A stretch of DNA of 64,000 nt from Bradyrhizobium sp. CCBAU 53351. GTDB lineage: Bacteria > Pseudomonadota > Alphaproteobacteria > Rhizobiales > Xanthobacteraceae. Below the pieces are notes generated by a model. That model saw only the letters and a list, made by a program, of their open reading frames with translations. It was not told where the DNA came from and did not search any database. The stretch lies in contig NZ_CP030060.1 of assembly GCF_015291745.1 (NCBI RefSeq), positions 868,001 through 932,000 of the forward strand. Direction: 5' to 3'. The position numbers and the translations under genes were made by a program. This document shows positions 49,798 to 59,770 of this stretch, in pieces; positions within the stretch are counted from its first letter, which is position 1, and the number at the start of each line of letters is the position of its first letter.

Positions 49798-51605
49798 GGC
49801 CTCCCTCCGCGGATCTTTGAACCGCAGAGGACCTGAACTGAGTCGCTGCATAAAAACCCCCGTTCTGACCGTGTCGCGAGGGGGGCAATTCCTCGTGTCG
49901 TCAGGGGGTCAATTTTCCATGTCGCCCGACAGCGGCACGCGACGCATTCCCTGCGTCGCAGGGCTCCAATAAGGACGTCGGCAGATTGGAATGATCCGGC
50001 GCCCGGATTCGTCGAGGCCGACCTTGTCGCGCATAGCGGTCCATCTGCGCGCGGCAGCTTCATCCAGACCCTCGTGCTCACCGGCATTGCTACCGGCTGG
50101 ACGGAGTGCGCTCCTCTGATCGTGCGCGAACAAACGCTGTTGAGCACGGTGCTGACGGAATTGCGCAAACAATTGCCTTTTGCGCTGCTCGGCTTCGATA
50201 CTGACAATGATACCGTGTTCATGAACGAGACGCTGAAAGCCTACTGCGAGGCGGCCAACATCGTCTTCACGCGTTGCCGGCCCTACCGAAAAAATGACCA
50301 GGCGTTCGTCGAGCAGAAGAACGGCGCCGTCGTGCGCAGGATAGTCGGCTATCGTCGGTTCGAGGGCGCCTGGAAGCGGCCAAGCTGCTGGCTGAACTCT
50401 ATCGATCGGCGCGGCTGTTCGTGAACTTCTTCCAACCCTCGTTCAAATTGATAGCCAAGCAGCGCGACGGTGCCCGTGTACGCAAGACATACAGCGCGCC
50501 GGCTACACCACACCAGCGCCTGGCAGCGGACGCCCGCACGCCTGACGCTGTCCGCCATCATCTCCAAGAAATCTATGCCGCCCTCGATCCAGTCGCGTTG
50601 TTGCGCGACATCCGCGACGTGCAGGAGCGCCTCGCGGTCCTCGGGGACACCCAACCAATCGGCCATCCTGCTGCGGCATCGCAATCGATCGATCGCTTCC
50701 TGGCAAGCCTGCGCACGGCCTGGAAGGACGGAGCTATGCGACCGACGGATCGGCCACTCGTGAAGGCGGAGAGAGGCCGACGTCGTCCCGACCCGCACAT
50801 CCGAGCAACGCCAGAGTTGCGAAAATGGTTTGAAACCGAGCCTTGGCGGACTGGCAGCGAACTGCTCTCGCGCTTGCAGGAGGAATATCCTGGAGCCTAT
50901 CCGAACAAGCTTCTTCGAACGCTTCAACGTCGGCTGAAATCCTGGCGCAGCGAGCAAGCGAACGCGCTGCTGTTCGCTCCTAGCGAGAAAATGCCGCCAG
51001 GGTACGAGGTCACAACACTCCAATGACGTGCGAGGTACCAGCGGAGGAGGCCGGGCGCTCCGAAACCCCGGCCATCTCCGCACCCGGTCTCCTCCTCAAC
51101 TCAAGCCAGGAGCAAAATAAATGAGGCAACCGATCGCACCCGGGAGCATCAGTACATGAGGCAATACGCGCTCTCATCCTGATTGGCGCGCTATAGGCTT
51201 TGTCAGTCCTAGATCAAGTGGCTCCGAAGGCGTCGCATGGATGAACAATCTGGCGTGTCTGTTGAGCGGCTCGTGCATTCTAAACAGAAACACGTGACTG
51301 AGCTGCTGCCGGTTTGATGGACACCCGGTCAAGCTAATCCCACCTTACGCCCGAACTCAACCGGGCTGAGATAGCCGATGGTCGAGTGCCTGCGCGTCGT
51401 GTTGTAAAATCGTTCGATGTAGTCGAACACATCGGCGCGTGCCTCGTCTCTGGTTCGATAAATCTTGTTGGCCGTACGCTCGGTCTTGCGCGAGGAGAAG
51501 AAGCTTTCCATCGCCGCGTTGTCCCAGACGTTGCCGGAGCGGCTCATGCTGCAAACGATGCCGTTGTCGGCCATCAGGCGCTGGAACTGCTCGCTTGTGT
51601 ACTGG

Positions 51606-53056
51606 GCGGATTCAAGCGGTCGTCGCAACACCTGAACGAAGGAGGTTGCGATGGGATTCGAAAGCGACGATCACACCGTTCTGGACGGGCGCCGTTGCCG
51701 TCACGGGGACGACCGCCGGTAGCGGGGCGATCTGCACTCCAGCGATTTTGGTTGGGGATCGCGCAGGGGATGACCAGCGAGGATGCTGCATTGGCGGCTG
51801 GTATGTCGCAGCCTGTCGGAACCAGATTGTTCCGACGCGGGCGGCATGGCACCAGCGATGTTCAGTACTTCGACCAAGCCGCCGTCCGGGCGGTACCTCT
51901 CGTTTGCGGAACGTGAGGAGATTGCACTTCTTCGCGTTCAGGGCCTTTCGAGCCGCGAGATCGGGCGCCGACTTAGCCGATCCGTCTCGACTATCTCCCG
52001 TGAGCTACGACGCAATGCCGCGACGAGCAGCGGCGGCCTGGAGTATCGTGCGTCGACAGCCCAATGGCACGCCGAGCGATCGGCCCGTCGACCCAAACCG
52101 AGCAAGCTTGCGCTCAACACAACCTTGCGCACTTATGGGGAGCAGCGCTGGCTGGCGTCGTCACGACCCTGAGTGGCGCTGCCGTTCCTGGTCCCGCCGT
52201 TCCGTGGAAGGGCCGCCCGCCCGCGCAAGGATCGGCGATGGGCCAGGGCTTGGAGCCCAGAGCAGATTGCCCGACGCTTGCCGATCGACTTCCCGGACGA
52301 CAAGACGATGCGCATCAGCCACGAAGCCATCTATCAAGCCCTCTTCGTTCAGGGGCGGGGAGCGCTACGCCGCGAACTGTCGGCCTGCTTGCGAACGGGG
52401 CGCGTGTTGCGGGTACCCAGGGCGCGCGTACGCAGGCGAGACAGGAGCTCTGTCTCGCCGGAGATCATGATCAGTCAACGCCCCGCCGAAGCGGCCGATC
52501 GCGCGGTGCCGGGTCACTGGGAGGGAGACCTCATCCTTGGTCTTGGCAGCTCGGCGATCGGCACGCTGGTTGAGCGTACGACGCGCTTCACGATGTTGCT
52601 GCATCTTCCCCGGCTTGCGGGGCATGGCGAAGCTCCGCGCATGAAGAATGGGCCTACTCTCGCAGGGCACGGAGCTGAAGCGGTGCGCGACGCGATTACG
52701 CGCACCATCATCAGCTTGCCCGAAGAGCTGCGTCGTTCGCTGACCTGGGATCAGGGAGCTGAAATGGCTCAGCACGATCGTCTTAAGATCGACGCGGGTG
52801 TCCAAATCTACTTCTGCGATCCGCACAGCCCATGGCAGCGTGGCACCAACGAGAACACAAATGGGCTGCTGCGTCAGTACTTCCCGAAAGGCACCGACCT
52901 TATCGTCCACGGCGCCGACGAGATCGCCGCTGTGGCCGCGGCCCTCAATGCTCGACCGAGAAAAACCCTGGGTTGGAAAACGCCGGCAGAGGCCCTTGAC
53001 GAGTTGCTATCGTGAGTGAACACAATTGGTATTGCGACGACCGCTTGAATCCGCCT
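51606..53056 (+). mobile_element. IS30-family element inside IS3 orfB
   Basis: Inverted ends share 23 bases (GCGGATTCAAGCGGTCGTCG.. at the left, its complement at 53032-53054). Assuming a TGG duplication, excision restores the OrfB reading frame. The transposase gene inside is frameshifted. Confidence 0.85.
51651..53015 (+). pseudogene. IS30-family transposase, frameshifted
   Basis: ATG 51651 follows GAAGGAGG. The order of pieces is MGFESDDHTVLDG; MTSEDAALAAGMSQPVGTRL in frame 2; SGRYLSFAEREEIALLRVQG and SREIGRRLSRSVSTISRELR in frame 3 (helix-turn-helix); then from ~52173 RRWARAWSPEQIARRLPIDF. Asp in HWEGDLILGLGSSAIGTLVE, Asp in LTWDQGAEMAQH and Glu in PWQRGTNENTNGLLRQYFPK follow. At least three frameshifts before the catalytic domain; the DDE part is open to the end. 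Confidence 0.9.
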
Positions 53057-53682
53057 TGGCTGCCCCGGTCGGAGTGATGCAACAGCGCATCCGGCTTGCC
53101 GCGTCGCCAGACGACCATCAACAATGCGTCCGTCACGAGCTGTGCGGTCATGGCGGCACTCATCGACCAGCCCACCACGCGGCGCGAGAACAGGTCGATC
53201 ACCGCTGCGACATAGAGCCAGCCTTCGGCCGTCCAGAGATAGATGAAGTCGGCGATCCATTTCTGGTTGGGACGCTCGGCGGCGAACTGCCGGTCAAGGA
53301 GGTTCGCCGGTACGGTCTCGAGCTGTCGATCGCCGCTGTCCTTCGGCAAGCGCCGACGTCGCGGCCGCGCCCGCAAGCCTTGCAGCCGCATCAGCCGCTC
53401 AATCCGGTGCAGGCCACAATCCGCCCCTTCGGCGAGCAGGTCGCGCCACACTCGGCGTGCGCCATAGGTGCGGTCGCTGGCGGCGAAGCTGGCCTTGACC
53501 TTGCCGCCGAGCTCCTCGTCGCTGCGGGATCTGGCGCTGGGCGAACGATTCAGCCAAGCATGGAAGCCCGACCGCGACACCCCCAGCGCATCGCATAGCC
53601 ATGCCACCGGCCAGATCGTCCGGTGCTTCGCAACGAAGGGGAACTTCATGTCGCTTCCTTCGCGAAGTAGGCTGCGGCCTTC

Positions 53683-55049
53683 CTAAGAAACAGCCGGATT
53701 GGCGTCGCCCGGGATGGCCTGCAACACGAAGCCTAGCGATTTCGCCCGGCGCTGTAGGTTGGCGAGGACGCGGCTACGATATTGCTGCTCATATTGGTCG
53801 GCGCCAGGATCCTTGTAGCTCATGCCGTGCCGGAGTGTGTTGTAGAATAAAACCGCAATCTTGCGAGCCGTCGCCGTCACCGCCTTCGATTTACCCGCAC
53901 GTGCTGACAACCGGCGATAGAATGCTCCCAGCGCTGTCTCGCTCCGCCCCACGGTTGTGGCTGCCAAACGCAACAACGCAGCTGCGCGACTTGAAGATCT
54001 CCGTGTGCGCGAAGACAGCACCTTGCCGCCGGAGATCTTGTTGCCGGGTGCGAGGCAGAGCCAGGAAGTGAAGTGTTTGGCGCTCGGCCATGCCGTTAGA
54101 TCGATACCGCACTCGCCAATGAGCTTCAATGCGAGCGACGGACCCAACCCGTGGATCTCAGTCAAATCGACGCCCCGCACTCTGTACAGTGCGGTCCTGA
54201 CATCGAAGGTGGGGGTGTTGACCTGCTTGGTCTTTACGCGCGGCTTGGCTAGGTTTCCGACCGGTCTTGCTCCTTTGGTGTTCAATGCACTGATCAGGAC
54301 TTCGAGCTTGCGATCACAGTCGAGCATCTTTGCCTGATAAACGTCGTAGAGCTCCAGTGATTGAGCTAACGCGAAAACATGTTCGTGGCGGTCATTGCCT
54401 ACGAGCGCTGCGCGGATCGTCTCGATCGATGAGTGGCAGCGCACGTCCCGATAGGTTGCCGGGACGTCGGGATTGCGTTCGCCTGCAACAATGGCTCGGA
54501 TAATCCGCATGCCGGTCGCGCCGGTGATATCCGACACAACATGATGGAGCTGCAGGTTCATCTCCATCAGAGCCTTTTGCATATGTTGGATATGGGCGGC
54601 AGCATATTCCACGAGCCGCTCGCGCTGGCGTAGATAGGCTCGCAACGTTGCGATCTCGGCATCGGTCGGAAGCTGCCCCGTAACAGGCCATAGGAGTGGA
54701 GCTGGCGTAACCAAGCGGCATCGCTGAGATCGGTTTTACGGCCAGGTACATTCTTGGCGTACCGCGCGTTGACCAGAATGACCTCAAACCCGCGCTGTTC
54801 TAGGATCTCGTAGACTGGGATCCAATAGACCCCAGTGGATTCCATCGCGACACTGGTCACGCCGCACATCTTGAACCAGTCCGCCAGTTCATGCAGGTCT
54901 TGCGTGAATGTGCCGAATGCACGCACTGGCTTGTCGGTGCAGGCCGGGTTTACCGCGGCCATGTGCATCTTTGATCCGATATCGATAGCGGCCGGGCTGA
55001 GGTTGACCAGCTTTAGGTCCGGGCCGCGGTCGGTTGTCCTGTTAGGCAT
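53683..55049 (-). pseudogene. IS110-family (IS1111-like) transposase, one frameshift
   Basis: The N-terminal part (54567-55049 frame) has the DEDD start AAIDIGSKMHMAAVNP, MESTGVYWIPVYEIL and KTDLSDAAWLRQL. After a frameshift near 54685 the rest reads TDAEIATLRAYLRQRERLVE, VRGVDLTEIHGLGPSLALKL and HFTSWLCLAPGNKISGGKVL. The element (about 53680-55290) sits in the tail of IS3 orfA. Ends were not resolved to the base. Confidence 0.88.
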
Positions 55050-55566
55050 CGCAACTCCTCCGTCCGATGATGGGCTGGAGGGTCAGGGCTATGCCAATTT
55101 GTCATCTTCCTAATCGGGATCGCCGTCGAAACGGCGTCACCACTCTCAAGTCCGCATGCGCCCATGGACCACGTTTTTTAACGGGGACAGTGCCTCCAAT
55201 AAGCTGACGGCCGCTACCCTCCGAGCTAAAGGATAGCACAAGGCTGTTTCTATCCCGCGCAGGCGCGCCACGACGCTGGACAGTTATTTAGGATATCCCG
55301 CTCGGCCTTCAGCTTGGCGACCTCACGGCGCAGCCGCTCGATCTCCTGCTGCTCCGGCTTCATCTGCCCGTGACCGGGAAAGGCCTGCACCGGGTCGGAG
55401 CCGAACTTGCTGATTCCAATGATCTCGCCGGGGTGTACCGATTTGATCTCGCCCAGGATTGAACGAACCCGCTACGCGGCAGTAGGGGGCAAACCTGCTG
55501 AACTGAGGTGTCCTGTCTGAGAGGATGTTGGTCTTCGCACCACCCCTCTCAAGACAGGAGACCCAG

Positions 55567-56427
55567 ATGGCTACGATGAGCCCTCTTCGGCAGCGCATGA
55601 TCGAGGACATGACGGTCCGCAATCTGTCGCCGTCGACTCAACAATCCTATATCTATGCGATCGCAAAGTTTAGCCGCCATTTCGGCTATGCCCCGGACCG
55701 GTTGAGTTTCGAGCAGGTCCGCGCCTACCAACTACATCTCATCGGCCAAAAGCGCTCGTGGTCCCACATCAATCAGGTGGCCTGCGCGCTGCGGTTCTTC
55801 TACGGCGTCACACTCGGGCAGACGGAGGCATTCGAGCGGATCATTGGTGGCCAGAAGCCCGACAAGCTCCCGCTCGTGCTTAGTGCCGAAGAGATCGAGC
55901 GCTTCCTGGACGCGGTTACAGGGGTGCGCAATCGCGTCGTGCTGGCGACGGCTTATGCGGCTGGCTTACGGGTTAGTGAAGTCGTCCGCCTGAAGGTGAG
56001 CTCGATCGACAGCAAGCGAATGTTGATCCACATCGAGAACGGTAAGGGCGGCAGGGATCGTTACGCGATGCTTTCTCCGCGACTGCTGGAGATTCTGCGT
56101 ACGTACTGGATGCGAGCCCGACCGGGGCTGTGGCTATTTCCAGGCCAAGACCCAAGTGAACATGTCAGCGTCCGCTGCGTCCAGGCGGCCTGCCGCGCCG
56201 CCCGCCGCCGCGCTCGGCTTGCCAAGCCGATTACTGTCCATACGCTCCGGCACTCGTTTGCGACCCATCTCCTGGAAAGCGGGATCGACATTCGCATCAT
56301 TCAAGTTCTGCTCGGACATGCCGACCTGGGATCGACCGCGCGCTACGCTCAGGTTGCGACCAACCTGCTCGCCCGCACGACCAGCCCATTCGATGGACTC
56401 TCCGTCAGGGTGATCCCACCCGACTGA
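55567..56427 (+). CDS. Tyrosine recombinase (XerC/D-like) associated with IS91
   Basis: 286 residues from ATG 55567 (AGGAGACCCAG upstream). SAM-like core-binding domain (MTVRNLSPSTQQSYIYAIAK), then the catalytic domain with Arg in AYAAGLRVSEVVRLKV, Lys in ENGKGGRDRY, His-x-x-Arg in HTLRHSFATHLLE, His in LLGHADLGSTARYAQV, and the nucleophile Tyr in that last motif. Such recombinases are often found directly upstream of IS91 transposases in rhizobia. Role in the element is not established. Intact. Confidence 0.92.
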   Translation: MATMSPLRQRMIEDMTVRNLSPSTQQSYIYAIAKFSRHFGYAPDRLSFEQVRAYQLHLIGQKRSWSHINQVACALRFFYGVTLGQTEAFERIIGGQKPDKLPLVLSAEEIERFLDAVTGVRNRVVLATAYAAGLRVSEVVRLKVSSIDSKRMLIHIENGKGGRDRYAMLSPRLLEILRTYWMRARPGLWLFPGQDPSEHVSVRCVQAACRAARRRARLAKPITVHTLRHSFATHLLESGIDIRIIQVLLGHADLGSTARYAQVATNLLARTTSPFDGLSVRVIPPD

Positions 56428-56436
56428 GCTGCGCAT

Positions 56437-57630
56437 ATGCGCCCCGTGCTCGAGGTGGCGGACATCCTCCGCCGCCACGGCGGCGCCTTCCGTGCCGCGC
56501 AGGGTCCTCGGCTGTCCTCCGATCAGCGCCGTGTGATGGCGGCCATCGAGGCGTGTCGCACAGCGACGCTCGGCGGCCACGTCGAGCGGTGCGACGACTG
56601 CGGCCTGGTCCGCGTCGCCTATAACAGCTGTCGCGATCGGCACTGTCCAAAGTGCCAAGCGCTCGCGCGCGCCCAATGGCTCGCCGAGCGCCAGGCCGAC
56701 CTGCTGCCGGTCCCCTATTTCCATGTCGTCTTCACCGTGCCGGCGCCGGTGGCCGCCATCGCGCTGCAGAACAAGACGGCGGTCTACGACATCCTGCTCA
56801 AGGCAGCAGCCGAGACGATCCGTCTCATCAGCGCCGACCCGAAGCATCTCGGTGCCGAGACCGGGATGATCGCCATTCTCCATACCTGGGGCCAGACCCT
56901 GACGCATCATCCGCATGCCCATTGCCTCGTGCCAGGCGGCGGGATCGCCCCTGATGGAAGCTGGGTTCATTGTCGCCCCGGCTTCTTCCTTCCCGTTCGC
57001 GTCCTGTCACGATTGTATCGTCGGCTGTTCCTGGAGCGCCTGCAGGCGGCGTTCAATGGCACCAAGCTCCAGTTCTTCGGCCATCTCGCGCACCTCGTCG
57101 AGCCAGCGGCATTCGCCCGCCATCTAACCGCCCTCCGCAAGGTCGAGTGGGTCGTCTACGCCAAGCGTCCCTTCGGCGGACCAGAACAGGTTCTGGCCTA
57201 TCTCGGGCGCTACACCCATCGCGTTGCAATCGCCAACGGCCGGCTCCTTACCTGTGACCAGGGCCACGTCCGCTTCCGGTGGAAGGATTATCGCGCTGGC
57301 AACAGATCCAAAGTGATGACGCTCGACACTGAGGAGTTCCTTCGTCGCTTTCTGCTCCACGTATTGCCGAAGGGGTTTCGCCGCATCCGTCATTTTGGCT
57401 TCCTGGCGAACGCCTGCCGCGTCGCCAAACTCGCGCGCATCCGAGCGGCGCTAAAGGCGCCAGAGCCGCCTCCGCCTGCCGAAGCTGTCGACTATCGTGA
57501 GCGCTGCGCCATCCTCATTGGTCACCGCCTCGACTTGTGCCCCATCTGCGGAGGCCGCATGGTCGAGATTGGGCCTGTGCCGCGTGCGCAAACGCCGCGA
57601 CGCGCAGCACCTCGCTGCGATACATCATGA
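56437..57630 (+). CDS. IS91-family transposase (HUH, rolling-circle type)
   Basis: 397 residues. N-terminal zinc-binding segment (HVERCDDCGLVRVAYNSC, then RHCPKCQ), HUH motif in HHPHAHCLVPGGG, and tyrosine motif in YLGRYTHRVAIANGRLL. The C-terminal Cys pair is CPICGGRM. It nicks and transfers one strand, moving by rolling-circle replication. Ten bases after the integrase gene, so co-expressed. Intact. Confidence 0.95.
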   Translation: MRPVLEVADILRRHGGAFRAAQGPRLSSDQRRVMAAIEACRTATLGGHVERCDDCGLVRVAYNSCRDRHCPKCQALARAQWLAERQADLLPVPYFHVVFTVPAPVAAIALQNKTAVYDILLKAAAETIRLISADPKHLGAETGMIAILHTWGQTLTHHPHAHCLVPGGGIAPDGSWVHCRPGFFLPVRVLSRLYRRLFLERLQAAFNGTKLQFFGHLAHLVEPAAFARHLTALRKVEWVVYAKRPFGGPEQVLAYLGRYTHRVAIANGRLLTCDQGHVRFRWKDYRAGNRSKVMTLDTEEFLRRFLLHVLPKGFRRIRHFGFLANACRVAKLARIRAALKAPEPPPPAEAVDYRERCAILIGHRLDLCPICGGRMVEIGPVPRAQTPRRAAPRCDTS

Positions 57631-57919
57631 CCGACTACCTCGACTTGTTCGCTCCCACTGCAGGCATCGCCATGCCGACGTTCTCCGTCGGAACGATCAA
57701 GCACGCTCACAACGCGCGGCGAACGGGCGATAGTCAGCCGCTTGGGCTTGACGCGCCGTTCGACGCTATCGACGCCGGCATCCTCTGCTGCCAATATCAA
57801 CGGCAATCTGCGGCCACACTCGCTCGCGGGCCCGACATCGGGTCAATCGCGCCTACCGGCGCCTAGATCGAGCCCCCATAGGTCCTCGCTCACAAGACGC
57901 GGCTTCGTTCAATCCAGCT

Positions 57920-57977
57920 TCAAATAGGTCCCGCGCTGGACTTGCGGCGAGATCTGCGACGCGGGACCTATTTGAAC
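57920..57977. repeat. 17-bp perfect inverted repeat near the IS91 right end
   Basis: TTCAAATAGGTCCCGCG (57920-57936) and its exact complement CGCGGGACCTATTTGAA (57961-57977) enclose 24 bases. It could form a strong cruciform or hairpin at the end of the IS91 unit. IS91 ends carry hairpins needed for rolling-circle initiation or termination, so it is a candidate terminus. Confidence 0.6.
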
Positions 57978-58343
57978 CCTCCAGTATTCCGAGATGATCT
58001 CGCCCACCATTCCGATTTGATGTCGCCCGGGGCGCGAGGCGTTCTGGCTGTCTGGTTTCTGGCATCGGCGAAGCCGCGTGGTCAATCTTGAATCGCGGCT
58101 CGACGGGCGGGTTTTTCTGTTGTTCCTGCTGTGGGCATGTGGGCAACGCTCTTGCGTTGTCCAAGCGTAGCGGCATGTCCACAGCGCCACAGGCTCAGGC
58201 CTTTCGGTCAGGTTTGCGGGTTCGCCGCATGCTTTCGCCGTTCAGATCGATCCGGTGGGCGTTATGGACCAGGCGGTCGAGGACGGCGTCGGCGTAGGTG
58301 GGATCACCAAACACAACAGAGTGCCCCTATTTTGGAACGGGTC

Positions 58344-58831
58344 GTGTCTCACGTCACGATCACTGACCCGCATCATTTTCTTTTTGGGCACCGGCTTGAG
58401 GTGCTGAAGGAGCGGTCGGGGGCGGTCCCGCCTACGTCGTTGTCGCGCTGCCGGACGGCCGGCCGCGGGCAGTTCGGATCGCGTCGACGGATCTTGTCGA
58501 GACGCCGATCACGCCTCGCCCGAACGCCGCCGATCTGCCGCGCATCAGTGCCCGTACGCTGATCCCATTGATGCAACATTTGAGCGCGAGTCTGAGCCTT
58601 CTCGACGAGAAGGTGATTCGCGATGACCCACCGACCGCTTCCAGGTCGCGTTGCGTATCGACCCCTGCCGATATTGGCAAATCCACCCCGCCGTCCGACG
58701 GCCGACATTCCGCGCCTGTGGCCGAATCTGTCGACCGCGACGCAAACCCAGATCGCTCAAATCCTCGCCACGCTGCTGCGGCGAATGCAAGCGGTTCCCG
58801 GCACGGCCGGAAGGAGACTGGGTCGTGCTGA
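58344..58831 (+). pseudogene. orf1 of serine-recombinase module, copy 2 (DUF5372-like)
   Basis: GTG 58344 begins VSHVTITDPHHFLFGHRLEV. A shift near 58425 leads to AYVVVALPDGRPRAVRIAST, DLVETPITPRPNAADLPRIS and LMQHLSASLSLLDEK. The compact domain corresponds to the part of copy 1 with DGSQ..VPAGMFD. As in copy 1, the frame continues through orf2 and stops four to seven bases inside the recombinase start. Confidence 0.5.
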
Positions 58832-58850
58832 TCAGCTCGACCGTCGCTGA
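58623..58850 (+). CDS. Small conserved protein of the serine-recombinase module, copy 2 (orf2)
   Basis: 75 residues, ATG 58623. The C-terminal helix LWPNLSTATQTQIAQILATL matches the W-x-x-L..Q..L pattern of the copy at 2677-2913. The Pro/Arg-rich N-terminus differs. Overlaps the recombinase start (58825) by 26 bp. Function unknown. Confidence 0.5.
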   Translation: MTHRPLPGRVAYRPLPILANPPRRPTADIPRLWPNLSTATQTQIAQILATLLRRMQAVPGTAGRRLGRADQLDRR

Positions 58851-59620
58851 CGAGCGGCTCACGACCGCACACCGAGCCAAGTTGGCCTACGTCTACGTGC
58901 GGCAGTCATCCGTGAACCAGGTGCGCCAGCACCAGGAGAGCACCGAGCTGCAGTACCGCCTCGTCGATCGGGCCATCGGTCTGGGCTGGCCGCCGGAGCG
59001 CGTCCAGGTCATTGACGAGGATCTGGGCAAGTCCGGAGCTGGCGCTGTGGATCGTCATGGTTTCCAGAAGCTCATTGCCGAGATCGGCCTTGGCAACGCC
59101 GGCCTTGTGGTGAGCCTCGACGCTTCTCGCTTGGCCCGTCGTCTGGCAGACCGCCACAACCAGCGAGCATCACGTACAACGGCGCGTTCATACCTACCGC
59201 AACTACATTGACATTGATCGGTTGCGGCGACGGATCGTCGAGTTGAATGCTGAACATAAAATGGATGCCGAGATCGCGGCAATCCTCAATCAGGAAGGCT
59301 TTGTCGCGGCCCGAGGCTGCGCTTTCAAAGGCGAGAACGTCCGGCTGTTGCGCACCCGCTGGGGCATTCCCACGGTCAAAATCAACGGCGTAGACAAGAA
59401 TCCGATGCGCTGGCCCGACGGCAGCTTCTCGATTCAGGGCGCAGCGGCTGAGCTTGGAGTAACCCCGCAGACGGTATTCGACTATCTCGCGCGCGGAATG
59501 CTGGCAGGTCGTCAGTTAACCAAAGGCCAGCCATGGCAGATCGAGCTCTCAGACGAACAAATCAGTCAGCTTCGCAATCGAGTACAACACACCAAGCGTT
59601 CGAAGGAGGAGGCATCATGA
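58825..59620 (+). pseudogene. Serine recombinase with internal deletion
   Basis: GTG 58825 with AAGGAG upstream. N-terminal catalytic domain: AYVYVRQSSVNQVRQHQEST, VIDEDLGKSGAGAVDRHGFQ, VVSLDASRLARRLADR. Near 59148 the text jumps to the far C-terminal part in another frame (VHTYRNYIDIDRLRRRIVEL), with NQEGFVAARGCAFKGENVRL and a final helix-turn-helix (IQGAAAELGVTPQTVFDYLA). Several hundred codons, including the recombinase and zinc-ribbon domains, are missing. Confidence 0.85.
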
Positions 59621-59770
59621 AGTCATCGGCTCGCCGATCAGCGCGTGCCATTGATCGATCGGGAGCTGGCTGGTGACGATGGTGGAGCCGCGGCCGTAGC
59701 GGTCCTCGAGGATCTCCAGGAGGTCGTGGCGGGCCGCGGCGTCAAGCGGCTCGAGGCCCCAGTCGTCGTA

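Larger units (their letters stand above)
47628..49931 (-). mobile_element. IS21-family element, intact
   Basis: 2304 bp with inverted ends: left TGTCAAGCGACGTCC..TTTGACCCC and right, reverse-complemented, TGTCGGGCGACATGG..TTGACCCCC. It is flanked by direct repeats GCGGC (47623-47627 and 49932-49936), a 5-bp target duplication within the range of IS21. Both istA and istB are open, so it may be active. Confidence 0.92.
47201..51026 (+). pseudogene. DDE (rve integrase-type) transposase, copy 3, split by IS21
   Basis: MGWLSMATRKELTAAAG to VREGLGRKRRR lies at 47201-47627. After the IS21 it resumes at 49932 (RHAT.., AEADLVAHSG-type core, DTDNDTVFMNETLKAYCEAA, NDQAFVEQKNGAVVRR). A one-base frameshift near 50365 interrupts RRFEG before NFFQPSFKLIAKQRDGARVR to the end at 51026. 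Dead by both insertion and frameshift. Confidence 0.9.
47086..51195 (+). mobile_element. rve-type insertion sequence, copy 3, carrying an IS21
   Basis: The left end TGCGCGGCGGCGATCAGGG (47086) and right end ATTGGCGCGCTATA (51195) match copy 1. It is flanked by direct repeats GGCTTT (47080-47085 and 51196-51201), a 6-bp target duplication. An IS21 (47628-49931) lies inside the transposase gene. The sequence is more diverged from copy 1 than copy 2 is, so this is an older insertion. Confidence 0.85.
51329..53649 (-). pseudogene. IS3-family OrfB transposase, split by IS30
   Basis: The N-terminal part 53649-53057 reads MKFPFVAKHRTIWPVAWLCD, Asp in NQKWIADFIYLWTAEGW and LLHHSDRGSQ. The C-terminal part 51605-51329 reads YTSEQFQRLMADNGIVCSMS and NVWDNAAMESFFSS with catalytic Glu, ending VEFGRKVGLA. 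An IS30 lies exactly between DRGSQ and YTSEQ. Otherwise no frameshift, so the gene died by insertion. Confidence 0.93.
55458..57985 (+). mobile_element. IS91-type unit: tyrosine recombinase plus HUH transposase
   Basis: An integrase gene followed 10 bp later by an IS91 transposase, inserted in the terminal region of IS21 element C. Flanks carry GAAC at both approximate ends (GATTGAACGAAC near 55458, TTTGAACCC near 57977), consistent with the tetranucleotide preference known for IS91. A 17-bp perfect inverted repeat lies at the right side. Boundaries are approximate. Confidence 0.6.
58312..59625 (+). mobile_element. Serine-recombinase module, copy 2 (decayed), inside istB
   Basis: Same gene order as 231-3250: orf1, orf2 overlapping it in another frame, recombinase. 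Inserted between IGEP and [10 protein letters not shown] of istB, which fixes the ends to within a few bases. The recombinase carries a large internal deletion, so the unit is dead. Confidence 0.75.
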
